From: Persicobacter diffluens
GTDB taxonomy: Bacteria; Bacteroidota; Bacteroidia; Cytophagales; Cyclobacteriaceae
NCBI RefSeq assembly: GCF_036244895.1
Contig: NZ_BQKE01000004.1
Span: forward strand, 372,001-436,000
Direction: 5' to 3'
Length of the DNA stretch: 64,000 nucleotides
The notes beneath the pieces are model-generated. The model ran no database searches and was not told the DNA's origin. It worked only from the letters and a program-made list of their open reading frames with translations. How positions within the stretch are numbered: position 1 is the stretch's first letter; each line of letters opens with the position of its first letter. Below are positions 29,101-37,217 of the stretch, piece after piece. A program made the translations under genes and the position numbers.

Positions 29101-29381
29101 AGTGGATTCAATTGAGAGATGCGAAAAAGCGTCATCAATTTCAAATAAAAGGAATGGATACTTTTGATTTTTCTATCTGGCCGTATAGTCCGGAAAATTT
29201 GGAGGAAGCAAAACATCCTTATGATTTGGTCCCACAGGGCTACTATACGCTGAATATACTGGCTGCGCAAGCGGGTGTAGGTGGAATGAAGCAAAAACCG
29301 ATTACGCCATATGCGCTAAAATCTGGAAGATATAAGCTCCATTTCGTTTTGAAAGCGGATAACAAAGATTTTTCACTTTGA
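26136..29381 (+). CDS. GH2 beta-galactosidase, LacZ-like, secreted
   Basis: Predicted retaining beta-galactosidase of 1081 residues, a usual length for the LacZ branch. A signal peptide ends near ALAQ, so it acts in the periplasm. In order come the sugar-binding jelly roll (about 60-245), an Ig-like domain (250-375), the TIM barrel (about 376-690) and the LacZ beta-sandwich and small-chain region (about 820-1075, with GNGPWESYADRK). Glu500 in SLGNEAGSG is the acid/base and Glu590 in MCEYLHAMGNS the nucleophile. In a carrageenan cluster it would release galactose from desulfated oligosaccharides; in general it could act on any beta-galactoside. A terminator follows. Confidence 0.93.
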   Translation: MRFFTLFSVLWVFSVLGALAQADWENELMFEKNKMEARVPSYSYSTREAALKGDRQASKMQLLNGDWKFKYVGRAEDRPTDFMAADFKGKNWATIPVPSNWELQGFGQPIYTNIVYPFTPGAFGDQPLIAENYMGPQPPRPPKIYRDNPVGSYFRDMEVPADWDGQSIILHFGGVTSAFYVWVNGEEVGYSQGSRLAAEFDITDYVKPGKNRLAVQVYKWSDGSYLEDQDMWRLAGIHREVMLMAQPKVALNDVFVRTKFDANIENARLELRPKLWVARETSKAELKAWSLKAELFDGAGQKVNTQPMEIDLASVYYERWPQRDITKWAMMEAEVKHPEKWTAETPNLYQLLLSVHNPAGEAVEYRSQKIGFRQVAFNDKNELLINGQSVKIMGVNRHDHHAERGKALTREDMRKDVELMKQFNFNAVRTSHYPNDPYFYELCNEYGLYVMDEANIECHGLGSFLPQQPSWPAAILSRVIRMVERDKNHPSIISWSLGNEAGSGPAFAAAAGWIKDYDPSRFIHYEGAQGDPTHPAYQEGIGFKLGRIEEMANPTDPPYVDVISRMYPSLNQLTNMSNSPYISRPIIMCEYLHAMGNSIGCLGEFWDTIRVKPNLIGGFIWDMIDQGLVKTHEDGTEFFAYGGDFGDKPNDSNFCMNGVFASDRTPNPHAWECRYVFQPATFEWANKEDFKVRIINRFDFTNLNQYELQWSLSENGKVIQTGKLAPQDIAAHNSQVVQLPVKAFKKKSSADYHLRMSLHEAQAREWCAKGTEIAKEQLTYAEAAPFTTYVSKQKEALSLNEINGQLTIEGKQFSAAFDAQSGALTSYIVKGQEQIFAPLKPTFWRPLIDNDRLFRNAGKKQKFWRTLADKLELVSIEKQQENGFVSLAVNQKMEDKVTLTSTYKIFPDGALEVALELDADPTLPELMQFGLTMGLADQFTETVYYGNGPWESYADRKRSTELGLYSAPTEDMFYQYAYPQANGNRTDTQWIQLRDAKKRHQFQIKGMDTFDFSIWPYSPENLEEAKHPYDLVPQGYYTLNILAAQAGVGGMKQKPITPYALKSGRYKLHFVLKADNKDFSL

Positions 29382-29406
29382 CATTTAATCCATCCACAAT
29401 AGATGA

Positions 29407-29451
29407 AGCAATGGCTTCGATTTAGTCCAAAGGGCCATTGCTATTTTTTTC
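29407..29451 (+). terminator. Rho-independent terminator after GH2
   Basis: AGCAATGGC pairs with GCCATTGCT (9 bp) across an 18-base loop and is followed by ATTTTTTT. Confidence 0.75.
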
Positions 29452-29489
29452 TTTAAACACGATTTATACCCAACCAAAATCAAACTATT

Positions 29490-30326
29490 ATGAAACTTAT
29501 TGTAAAAAAACCGGAGTTAGAACAAGGGAAACAATTGCAAATCCATGAGAAAAATATTCCTTGTTATGATGATGATTGGCATTATCATCAGGAATATGAG
29601 TTGATTTATGTGGTGAAGGGTAGTGGAATCAGGTTTGTCGGGGACAGTGCACAAAGTTTTCAGGAAGGAGATTTGGTATTAGTGGGGCCTAATGTGCCGC
29701 ATTTATGGAAAGATAAAAATGGAGGAGAGGTGAATAAGGTCGTTATTAAATTCACCGACCAGCTGGTGGGGACGGATACATTCAAGCGCTTGGAATTCCG
29801 ACATATAGCGCAGCTTTTGGAGCAGTCCAAATATGGCATTCGATTTGAAAATATTCCCGGGGTGTGGCACAATATGGTATTGCAGTTGTTGCAAATGTCC
29901 ATGCCAGAGCAATTGATTCACTTCTTAAGCTTATTAAATAAACTGGCCAATAGTGAAGATAAAATATTTCTGTCCGTTACGGATATGTGTAAAGAGCAGG
30001 AATTCAATACCGAGCGCTTAGAAAAGGTGATTCGGTTTGTGGCAGCGCATTATAATGACAATATCAGCTTGCAGCAAGTGGCCGATATCGCCTGCATGTC
30101 ACCTAATTATTTTTGCAGATTCTTTAAAAAGATGACCAGCAAGTCCTTCTTTCAGTATTTGAATGAAGTTCGGGTAAAAAATGCTTCTCGCTTGTTGATC
30201 CAGGATAATTTGTTGATTTCGGAAATTTCGGAAATCGTCGGTTATCGTTCTATCACCCATTTCAATAAGCAGTTTAAGCAGATTATGGGGACTACCCCCA
30301 ACACCTATCGGTATCAAATTGCATGA
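29490..30326 (+). CDS. AraC-family transcriptional regulator (cupin + HTH)
   Basis: Predicted sugar-responsive activator. An N-terminal cupin (about residues 10-95; WHYHQEYELIYVVKGSG, then EGDLVLVGPNVPHLW) would bind the inducer. The C-terminal pair of helix-turn-helix motifs is at about 175-275 (ISLQQVADIACMSPNYFCRFFKK and ISEISEIVGYRSITHFNKQFK). There is no signal peptide. It lies between GH2 and GH127 genes. The carrageenan regulon of Zobellia galactanivorans is, from memory, also tied to an AraC-type regulator, so control of the surrounding cluster is a reasonable inference. Confidence 0.88.
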   Translation: MKLIVKKPELEQGKQLQIHEKNIPCYDDDWHYHQEYELIYVVKGSGIRFVGDSAQSFQEGDLVLVGPNVPHLWKDKNGGEVNKVVIKFTDQLVGTDTFKRLEFRHIAQLLEQSKYGIRFENIPGVWHNMVLQLLQMSMPEQLIHFLSLLNKLANSEDKIFLSVTDMCKEQEFNTERLEKVIRFVAAHYNDNISLQQVADIACMSPNYFCRFFKKMTSKSFFQYLNEVRVKNASRLLIQDNLLISEISEIVGYRSITHFNKQFKQIMGTTPNTYRYQIA

Positions 30327-30508
30327 TAAGAGCCAGGATAACAGTCAGAATTCGTAAAGACAATTACAAGTATTAATAAAAATGAAAAAGGAAGCATGTT
30401 AGATTAGGATTAATCAAATATGCGAAATTTGGGTAATCGGATAGACGATAACAGTGATGCTGTTGATGATAATAAGTATTATACCACAACACCTTTTTCT
30501 TTAGGGCT

Positions 30509-30551
30509 ATAGAAATGATCGCATGGGGGGTGATCATTTCTATGCCACTTT
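30509..30551 (+). terminator. hairpin after AraC gene, possible terminator
   Basis: ATAGAAATGATC pairs with GATCATTTCTAT (perfect 12 bp, 11-base loop). The following T run is short and starts five bases later, so it could be a terminator or a regulatory hairpin in the GH127 leader. Confidence 0.5.
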
Positions 30552-30611
30552 TTCATTTATGTCTCATTAACATTGATCATAAAAACACTTAATATTTTTT
30601 TAAATTATTAT

Positions 30612-32621
30612 ATGAAAAATAATATTTTTACTCTTTTCTTATTGATTTTTAATTTCACTTTATTTGCTCAGGAAAAAGCAATTATTAATAATAGTGACAG
30701 TCCGAATATTGTATTTAAAAGTGTCAATTTTGGAGATTGCCATTGGACAGAAGGTTTTTGGGCAGATAAGTTTAAAGTTTGTGAGGAAGTGATGATGCCC
30801 CATATGGGCACCTTGTTAAAAGGGGACATTGGCCATGCTTATAACAACTTTAAAATTGCTGCCGGAATCAAAGATGGTGAGCATCAGGGAGAGCTCTGGC
30901 ACGATGGCGATTTTTATAAGTGGATGGAGTCTGCTATGTATATTTATGCCCAGAATGGGGACAAGGAAATATTGCAGGAACTGGATGAAATTATTGGCGT
31001 TATAGCTCAAGCCCAGGAGGAAGATGGCTATATCTCTACCCAGGTGCAGACCAGTGATTTGGGGCGTTTTTCCAACCGAAAACACCACGAACTGTATAAT
31101 AGCGGTCATTTACTGACCAGTGCCTGTATTCATAAGCGTTTAACCGGTCAGGATAATTTTCTGAAGCTTGCCGTGAAGCATGCTGATTATTTATACGATC
31201 TTTTTCAGCCACAGCCGGATTCCCTAAAACGTTTTGGTTTTAATCAGTCTCAGATCATGGGGTTAGTCGAAATGTACAGAACCGTAGGCGATCACCGCTA
31301 TTTGGAACTGGCGGAAACTTTCATCAACATGAGGGGAAGAGGTGGAAATAAGGTGGACGCCACAACCAAACCCAAAATGGTGGGGGATATGGTGCAGGAG
31401 CGTATTCCCTTGCGTAAATCGAAAGAAGCCACCGGTCATGCGGTGCTGGCACTGTACTATTATGCGGGGGCGGCAGATGTGTATGCCGAAACCGGGGAAA
31501 AAGCCCTGATTGATGCTCTGGATCTGTTATGGGAAGATGTAACCACCAAAAAAATGTATGTGACCGGGGCAGTGGGGCAGACGCATCACGGCCTATCGAA
31601 GCATAAGGATGTCATTCATGAGGGATTCATTAATGAGTATATGATGCCCAACCTGACGGCCTATAATGAGACTTGCGCCAATATCGCCAATGCCATGTTT
31701 AGCTACCGCATGATGGGGATTCATGGAGATGCCAAATATGGCGACATCATGGAGTTGGTATTGTTCAACAGTGCCTTATCAGGCATTAGCATTGAAGGAA
31801 AAGACTATTTCTATGTGAATCCTTTACGCAAAGTAAATGGCGCACTGGATTATAAAGCGACCGCTGCTTCTTGCCGGGAGCCTTATATTGACTGTTTCTG
31901 TTGTCCGCCGAATTTGGTGCGGACCATTGCTAAATCTTCCGGTTGGGCCTATAGCCTGAAAGAAAATGGTTTAGTAGTTAACATGTTCGGGGGAAATGCC
32001 CTGGACACCCGGATGTTGGATGGTGCTCCTCTGAAATTGCGCCAGTCCACCAATTATCCATGGGAAGGAGTCATTGATCTGACGATTGAAAAGTGTAAAA
32101 AGTCTGCTTTTGAAATTTTATTGCGCATCCCGGCCTGGGCCAATACGGCCCGCCTGATGGTGAATGGGAAGGAAGTGCCTACAAAAATTACAGCAGGAAC
32201 CTTTGCAGTGGTCAATCGCCAATGGAAAAAGGGGGACCAGCTGCGATTGGAATTACCGATGGAGGTAAAATATATGCAGGGGAACGCCCGTATTGAAGAG
32301 GTACGGAATCAGGTGGCCGTGCAAAGAGGGCCGGTGGTATATTGTGTAGAGACCCCGGATTTGCCCAAAGGGACGGACATTTTGGAAGTGCATATTCCGG
32401 AGCAAGCCAATCTGGAAGTGGATTATCAGCCGGATTTTTTGGGTGGGCTAAGTGTCATCCATAGTGATTTAAGGCTAAAGCCGGCCAATCGCGATAAAAT
32501 GTATCAGCCAATAGAAAAAAATGAATGGAAAACGTACAGAGGTCAGTTGATTCCCTATTTTGCCTGGAGCAATCGCGGGGATAGTGAAATGACCGTCTGG
32601 ATGCCCATTATATGGAACTAA
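30612..32621 (+). CDS. GH127 glycosidase (1)
   Basis: Predicted secreted GH127 (DUF1680) enzyme of 669 residues with an (alpha/alpha)6 barrel. The signal peptide ends at LFAQ; the ATG at 30612 is preferred over an in-frame codon at 30573. Features are WTEGFWADKF, HDGDFYKW, EDGYISTQ, and the metal/nucleophile set Glu353 and Cys355 (YNETC) with Cys428, Cys430 and Cys431 (CFCCPPN). Founding members are beta-L-arabinofuranosidases; related proteins in carrageenan loci remove 3,6-anhydro-D-galactose. Surrounding sulfatases make the second role plausible, but it is not shown. The sulfatase gene follows by 11 bases. It is closely related to the protein at 59898-61913. Confidence 0.88.
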   Translation: MKNNIFTLFLLIFNFTLFAQEKAIINNSDSPNIVFKSVNFGDCHWTEGFWADKFKVCEEVMMPHMGTLLKGDIGHAYNNFKIAAGIKDGEHQGELWHDGDFYKWMESAMYIYAQNGDKEILQELDEIIGVIAQAQEEDGYISTQVQTSDLGRFSNRKHHELYNSGHLLTSACIHKRLTGQDNFLKLAVKHADYLYDLFQPQPDSLKRFGFNQSQIMGLVEMYRTVGDHRYLELAETFINMRGRGGNKVDATTKPKMVGDMVQERIPLRKSKEATGHAVLALYYYAGAADVYAETGEKALIDALDLLWEDVTTKKMYVTGAVGQTHHGLSKHKDVIHEGFINEYMMPNLTAYNETCANIANAMFSYRMMGIHGDAKYGDIMELVLFNSALSGISIEGKDYFYVNPLRKVNGALDYKATAASCREPYIDCFCCPPNLVRTIAKSSGWAYSLKENGLVVNMFGGNALDTRMLDGAPLKLRQSTNYPWEGVIDLTIEKCKKSAFEILLRIPAWANTARLMVNGKEVPTKITAGTFAVVNRQWKKGDQLRLELPMEVKYMQGNARIEEVRNQVAVQRGPVVYCVETPDLPKGTDILEVHIPEQANLEVDYQPDFLGGLSVIHSDLRLKPANRDKMYQPIEKNEWKTYRGQLIPYFAWSNRGDSEMTVWMPIIWN

Positions 32622-32632
32622 ATATTTTTTTG

Positions 32633-34294
32633 ATGAAAAATTTCATGCTTAATCTTGGGGCCATGGGGATGCTGCTTGCTGCTGCAGCCTGTCAGCCTTC
32701 CGCTTCCAGTAGCCAGGAAGAGGCGAAAAAGCCCAATATTCTGTTTTTAGCGGTAGATGACCTCCGACCCGAATTGGGTTGCTACGGAACGGAATATGCC
32801 ATTACTCCGAATATTGACCGATTGGCAGCCAAAGGGCTACGCTTTGATAATGCCTATTGTCAACAGGCCATTTGTAGTCCTTCTCGGGCGAGTTTAATGA
32901 CCGGTGCACGTCCGGAGACCATCGGCGTGGTGGAAAACTTTACCTATTTCCGGGATTTGAATCCTGATATTATTACCCTTCCGCAGCAATTTAAAGCCAA
33001 TGGCTATGAGACGGTGAACGTGGGGAAAATTTACCATGGGAAATATAATGACCCGGAGCTGTCCTGGTCAAGACTACCGGCTACGGATAAAGTGGAGGCC
33101 AAAAAACCGGCGCTTCCTGGAGGTTATGCCTTGCCTGAGAACCAGGCTTTGTTTAAGCAAACCCGCAAAGAAAGTATTGAAAAGTACGGCCTGGAGATGA
33201 CACAGAATGGTTTGGCGAACGGGCCGGTGTACGAATGTGCGGATGTACCGGACAATGCCTATGAGGATGGCTATAATGCAGATTTGGCCATTGCCACCCT
33301 GAAAGACATGCTGGAGAAAAATCCGGATAAGCCCTTCTTCCTGGGTTTAGGATTTAAAAAGCCTCACCTAAGCTTTATTGCGCCTAAAAAATATTATGAT
33401 CTTTATGATCCGGAGCAAATACCCTTGACTGCACAGCCTGAGGCACCTGAGGGGGGTGCGGCGATGGGATTGCATCCTTCTTTTGAGCTTAGAGTACGGC
33501 AGGGAGCGCCTAAATCAGGTCCTATAACGGACGATTTGGCCAGAGAATATAAGCATGCCTATTTAGCCTGTGTCAGTTATATTGATGCGCAGATTGGCCG
33601 CATGATCGACGCCCTGGAAGAGGCCGGCGTGGCGGATAATACCATTATTATGCTTTGGAGTGACCACGGTTGGCATCTGGGTGAAATGGGCATTTGGGGG
33701 AAAGCCACCTCTTATGAGTGGGCTACACGTGTGCCGATGATTGTGGCTGCTCCGGATATGCCCATGGAGGTTCGCGGAAAATCAACCCAAGCCCTGGTAG
33801 AATTGGTGGATATGTATCCAACCCTGTGTGATATGGCCGGAATTGACATGCCAGCACATTTGGAAGGGCATAGCTTTAAACCATTATTAAGTGATCCAAA
33901 ACAGCCCTGGAAAAATGCGGCTTTCTCCTTATTCCCAACGCCGGCTTTGCGCGAGTGGGCAGCCAACCCATTAACGGTCGGTATGCGGGAGACCTATTTC
34001 GGTCCTTTGATTCAGGAAGTAGAGGATAAAATCAAAGCGCAAATGGGCGATCGTTGGGATCGTGATTTATATGAAAACCATCTGATGGCTTATACCATGC
34101 GGACGGAGCAGTATCGTTTGGTGCTTTGGCAAGACAGCCGGGATAAATCCCTGCCACCGGTTTTTGTGGAATTATATGATCATGTGAATGATCCTTTGGA
34201 AACAAAAAATATGGCGCAGGAGCAGGAAGCATTGGTAACAAAGCTTAGCAAGCAATTAAAGGCGGGCTGGCAGGAAAGTTTACCAAATAGTTAA
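32633..34294 (+). CDS. S1 sulfatase, iduronate-2-sulfatase-like, lipoprotein (1)
   Basis: Predicted formylglycine-dependent sulfatase. The motif CSPSR puts the modified cysteine at residue 81; FLAVDDLRPELG supplies the metal-binding Asp pair, and MLWSDHGWHLGE the distal Asp-His. The signal ends in AAAC (Cys20), so it is a lipoprotein. The ATG at 32633 follows a T-rich stretch like other starts here; the ATG at 32612 overlaps GH127. The sequence resembles the iduronate-2-sulfatase group (S1_7), which from memory includes carrageenan-active enzymes in marine Bacteroidota. The stop codon is immediately followed by TIR element copy C. Confidence 0.88.
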   Translation: MKNFMLNLGAMGMLLAAAACQPSASSSQEEAKKPNILFLAVDDLRPELGCYGTEYAITPNIDRLAAKGLRFDNAYCQQAICSPSRASLMTGARPETIGVVENFTYFRDLNPDIITLPQQFKANGYETVNVGKIYHGKYNDPELSWSRLPATDKVEAKKPALPGGYALPENQALFKQTRKESIEKYGLEMTQNGLANGPVYECADVPDNAYEDGYNADLAIATLKDMLEKNPDKPFFLGLGFKKPHLSFIAPKKYYDLYDPEQIPLTAQPEAPEGGAAMGLHPSFELRVRQGAPKSGPITDDLAREYKHAYLACVSYIDAQIGRMIDALEEAGVADNTIIMLWSDHGWHLGEMGIWGKATSYEWATRVPMIVAAPDMPMEVRGKSTQALVELVDMYPTLCDMAGIDMPAHLEGHSFKPLLSDPKQPWKNAAFSLFPTPALREWAANPLTVGMRETYFGPLIQEVEDKIKAQMGDRWDRDLYENHLMAYTMRTEQYRLVLWQDSRDKSLPPVFVELYDHVNDPLETKNMAQEQEALVTKLSKQLKAGWQESLPNS

Positions 34295-34298
34295 TTAG

Positions 34299-34512
34299 CC
34301 CGGATAATTTATGCTTAAATCCTCGTTTAGCTGTAAGGCGGATAAAACGAAGGAATTTTTCCTATTTCGAGTTTTTTCCAACGAAACAGATGAATGCGGA
34401 AAAAGCAAGCTTGCCAAATTTAGGCTAATATAAATCAAAGAAAACAAATTTTAATGACCTGAAAATAAACCACTTGTGATTAGTTAGTGAATTTAGCGGT
34501 GAATAATTCGGG
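34299..34512 (-). mobile_element. small TIR element, copy C (214 bp), reverse orientation
   Basis: Flanked by TTAG at 34295-34298 and 34513-34516. Ends are CCCGGATAATTTATGC and GCGGTGAATAATTCGGG. Read on the minus strand it matches copies A and E along its length. It is inserted directly after a sulfatase stop codon. Confidence 0.88.
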
Positions 34513-34536
34513 TTAGTGAAGCTTATCATAATAGAC

Positions 34537-34890
34537 ATGAAGAACCTTATTTTAATTATTGTATTTTTCTTAGCCTTAAATACTTCTTTTGCACAGCATG
34601 CTTCTCGGGAGGCAAAAATCCAGTATTTTGTGGAGCAAAGTGTACAAGAATTTAAGTTGGATAAAAAACAGGCGAAAAAGCTAAAGGAAGCCCGGGTAGA
34701 ATACATTGCAGTGCTTTCTGAGGCGCAGCAAAAGTTCAAAAACGGTAGCATTTCCAAAGATCAACAATTGGAAATTAATAAAAATGCAAGTAAAGATTTC
34801 AAGTCATTCATGGGACAGCTGACCGGTTACACCCCGGGAGAATTAGATGAGGCCTTGGCTAAAATCAGGGCCGGTCTTACTATGATTTAA
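34537..34890 (+). CDS. small secreted protein of unknown function
   Basis: Encodes 117 residues: a signal peptide (MKNLILIIVFFLALNTSFAQ) and a charged, mostly helical mature part rich in Lys, Gln and Glu (KLDKKQAKKLKEARVEYI). It resembles no family I can name; helical periplasmic proteins of the LTXXQ or DUF4168 kind are possible comparisons only. It sits between TIR element copy C and a strong terminator, so it is probably its own transcription unit, with its promoter inside or created by the inserted element. The in-frame GTG at 34516 lies in the element duplication and is unlikely to be the start. Confidence 0.65.
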   Translation: MKNLILIIVFFLALNTSFAQHASREAKIQYFVEQSVQEFKLDKKQAKKLKEARVEYIAVLSEAQQKFKNGSISKDQQLEINKNASKDFKSFMGQLTGYTPGELDEALAKIRAGLTMI

Positions 34891-34901
34891 ATTATTATCA
34901 T

Positions 34902-34939
34902 TCAAGGGATGATTTTCCTATTATCCCTGATTTTTTTTT
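34902..34939 (+). terminator. Rho-independent terminator after small secreted protein
   Basis: TCAAGGGATGAT pairs with ATTATCCCTGA (one bulge) and is followed by about nine T. Confidence 0.85.
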
Positions 34940-35155
34940 GAGGTATGTTGGGTAGCGGGTAGTAGCTTTCTGCTCGGCATGCTTAGGAAGTGTTTAAAAG
35001 CTAAAATTCAAAAAAAACAGCTTTTTTCTCGAGCAGTTAAATGGCTTTTTTATTGGATTAGCTCGGCATTGTGGAAAGTTTATGCCATATGTCGGCCAAT
35101 ATTTGGAACTTGCTTCCAGTGGAGTGGTTTTAAACGCCCCTTTAAATTAGCTCAT

Positions 35156-36628
35156 ATGAAAAAGATGAAAAATACTAGTTTTCTGGCGATGCTTTGCCTG
35201 TGTTTTTGGGGAAGCATATCCGCCTCTGCTCAGGAGCGGAAGCCCAATATCCTGATGATTGTCTGTGATGATTTAGGGTATAATGATGTAGGTTTTAACG
35301 GATCTAAGGATATAAAAACACCCGCCCTCGATCAATTGGCCAAAGCGGGTACCATCATGACTTCCGGCTATGTCACCCATCCATTCTGTGGCCCAAGTCG
35401 CGCCAGTATGTTGACCGGTCGCTATCCGCACCCGATGGGGACTCAGTTTAATTTGCCACCAAATACGGAAGAGGAGGACCTGGGAATTCCGGTGGCCGAA
35501 TTGGGAATACCGGTGGAAGAAACCTATATCAGTAAGGTGTTGAAGGATGCAGGTTATTATACCGGTATTGTAGGAAAATGGCACCTGGGAACGGAGCCGC
35601 AATACCATCCAAATGTTCGTGGATTTGAGGATTTTTATGGATTCCTGGGAGGAGGACATAACTATTTTCCTAAGCAGTATCGGGAAGCTTACGAACGTCA
35701 GAAAAAACAAGGCAAGAAGGTGATTTTTGATTACCTGCTGCCGCTGGAGCACAATGGCAAAGAAGTACAGGAAGACGAATATTTGACCGATGCGCTCTCG
35801 AAACAGGCCATTCGTCAGGTGAATGAAGCTAAAGCACAAGACAAGCCTTTCTTTATGTATTTAGCTTATAATGCTCCGCATACCCCCTTGCAAGCCAAGG
35901 AGGAAGATATGGCCGAATACAGCGGCATTAAAGACCAAAAACGCCGGACTTATGCCGCCATGGTGCATGCGGTAGACCGTGGGGTGAGCCAAGTAGTCAG
36001 GCAGTTAAAGGAAAATGGGCAGTTTGAGAATACCTTGATTGTATTTTTAAGTGATAATGGCGGTAAAATAGGCCGTGGAGCCAATAACTATCCTTTGAGA
36101 GAGGGTAAAGGTAGTGCTTGCGAAGGAGGTTTTCGAGTACCCATGTTCTTCCACTGGCCGGCACATATCCCTGCCGGCAAGCGCTTTAATTATGTGGTTT
36201 CCTCTGTGGATTTTTACCCTACTTTTGCGGAATTAGCCGGGGCTAAAATTCCCTCAGGAAAGGTGCTGGATGGTAAAGTGGTGATCAACGATATTATGAA
36301 AAACCGCAATACCCGCAAAGATGAGGCTATTTTTGCGATGCGTCACCGCAATACTTATAATGAGGTGGGCGTTCGTTATAATGACTGGAAGCTGTTGAGC
36401 CAGGAATTAGGGGTGTGGCAGCTTTACAACCTTAAAAAAGATATTGGAGAGCAAAAGGATGTGAGTGCAAAGCACCCTGAAATTGTGAAAGAGTTAGTGC
36501 AAAAAGCCCAGGATTGGAGTGAATCCCACCATGCCCCTCGTTGGTTCCATGATGGCAATACCAGGGAGCTTTGGGAGAAAAATGAGATGCCCAGGTTTGA
36601 CAGAACCTTTCAGTGTACCTTTTTTTAA
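35156..36628 (+). CDS. S1 sulfatase (2), secreted
   Basis: Predicted arylsulfatase-type enzyme. Cys78 in FCGPSR is the formylglycine site; MIVCDDLGYND gives the metal-binding Asp pair; VGKWHLG and FLSDNGGK are further active-site blocks. The frame is open back to 34979, but the extra 59 residues are basic and unlike any sulfatase, while ATG 35156 starts a good signal peptide ending at ASAQ. Length 490 is normal. Subfamily and target sulfate are not readable. The stop codon forms part of the TTAA that flanks TIR element copy D. Confidence 0.88.
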   Translation: MKKMKNTSFLAMLCLCFWGSISASAQERKPNILMIVCDDLGYNDVGFNGSKDIKTPALDQLAKAGTIMTSGYVTHPFCGPSRASMLTGRYPHPMGTQFNLPPNTEEEDLGIPVAELGIPVEETYISKVLKDAGYYTGIVGKWHLGTEPQYHPNVRGFEDFYGFLGGGHNYFPKQYREAYERQKKQGKKVIFDYLLPLEHNGKEVQEDEYLTDALSKQAIRQVNEAKAQDKPFFMYLAYNAPHTPLQAKEEDMAEYSGIKDQKRRTYAAMVHAVDRGVSQVVRQLKENGQFENTLIVFLSDNGGKIGRGANNYPLREGKGSACEGGFRVPMFFHWPAHIPAGKRFNYVVSSVDFYPTFAELAGAKIPSGKVLDGKVVINDIMKNRNTRKDEAIFAMRHRNTYNEVGVRYNDWKLLSQELGVWQLYNLKKDIGEQKDVSAKHPEIVKELVQKAQDWSESHHAPRWFHDGNTRELWEKNEMPRFDRTFQCTFF

Positions 36629-36830
36629 TCTGAAAAATTTACCAAATATGCGCAAGGGGTTTATAGGCAGGTCGTTGAGGGTCATTGTCTTAGATTTAAA
36701 ATAGCGCGAATTTGGCCAAGCTTGCGATCTCCTCATTCAACTGCTCGTTGGAAAAAACTCAAAATAGGAAACTATTCCTTCATTTTTCCGCTTTGCTGTT
36801 AATGGAGGATCGAAGCATGCATCATTCAGG
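36629..36830 (+). mobile_element. small TIR element, copy D (202 bp)
   Basis: Flanked by TTAA at 36625-36628 and 36831-36834. The left end (TCTGAAAAATTTACC) is diverged; the right part, with GTTGGAAAAAACTC and AACTATTCCTTCAT, matches copies A and E closely. It abuts the sulfatase stop codon. Confidence 0.8.
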
Positions 36831-36834
36831 TTAA

Positions 36835-37217
36835 ATCGATTTTAATCATACAGCAATAAGGGTTTACCCTTAATGGATGGGTTTATTCCTTGGGAGAATT
36901 TTGATGTTCATACCAATGTTAATTTTAGACAAGGATTCAGTTAATAGCTGAATCCTTTTTCTAATTAGTTGATAATTAGTAGGCTATGATTATCTTAAAT
37001 AGTTCATTTTTTAACCAATAAGATAGTGTAATATACTGTAACAATAGGTTAAGTTTGGCCCATTCAACTCGCGCCATATCCCCTATCTTTACTTGCGTAA
37101 ATAAAGCAGTCTTTAATGGTATATGATTTCGTAATTTTTTAGTTTCGCATGCGGATTTTATGAGTCTAATATTTCAGGCAGCTTTTTTAATGTTTTAATT
37201 TTTTTTGTATTTTCTAT
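36835..37217. other. intergenic region upstream of susC
   Basis: Apart from the terminator at 36931, this region of about 380 bases is AT-rich and presumably holds the promoter of the SusC/SusD operon. TATCTTTAC at 37084 resembles a -7 box but no suitable -33 box stands at the right distance. Confidence 0.4.
36931..36961 (+). terminator. Rho-independent terminator
   Basis: AAGGATTCAG pairs with CTGAATCCTT (10 bp, 7-base loop) and runs into T residues. It probably ends the sulfatase transcript, with TIR element copy D inserted between. Confidence 0.85.

Noticed and set aside
37054..37092. Promoter made of TTTG and TATCTTTAC before susC
   Set aside because: The boxes are 26 bases apart, too far for the usual Bacteroidota spacing; kept only as a note in the intergenic entry.
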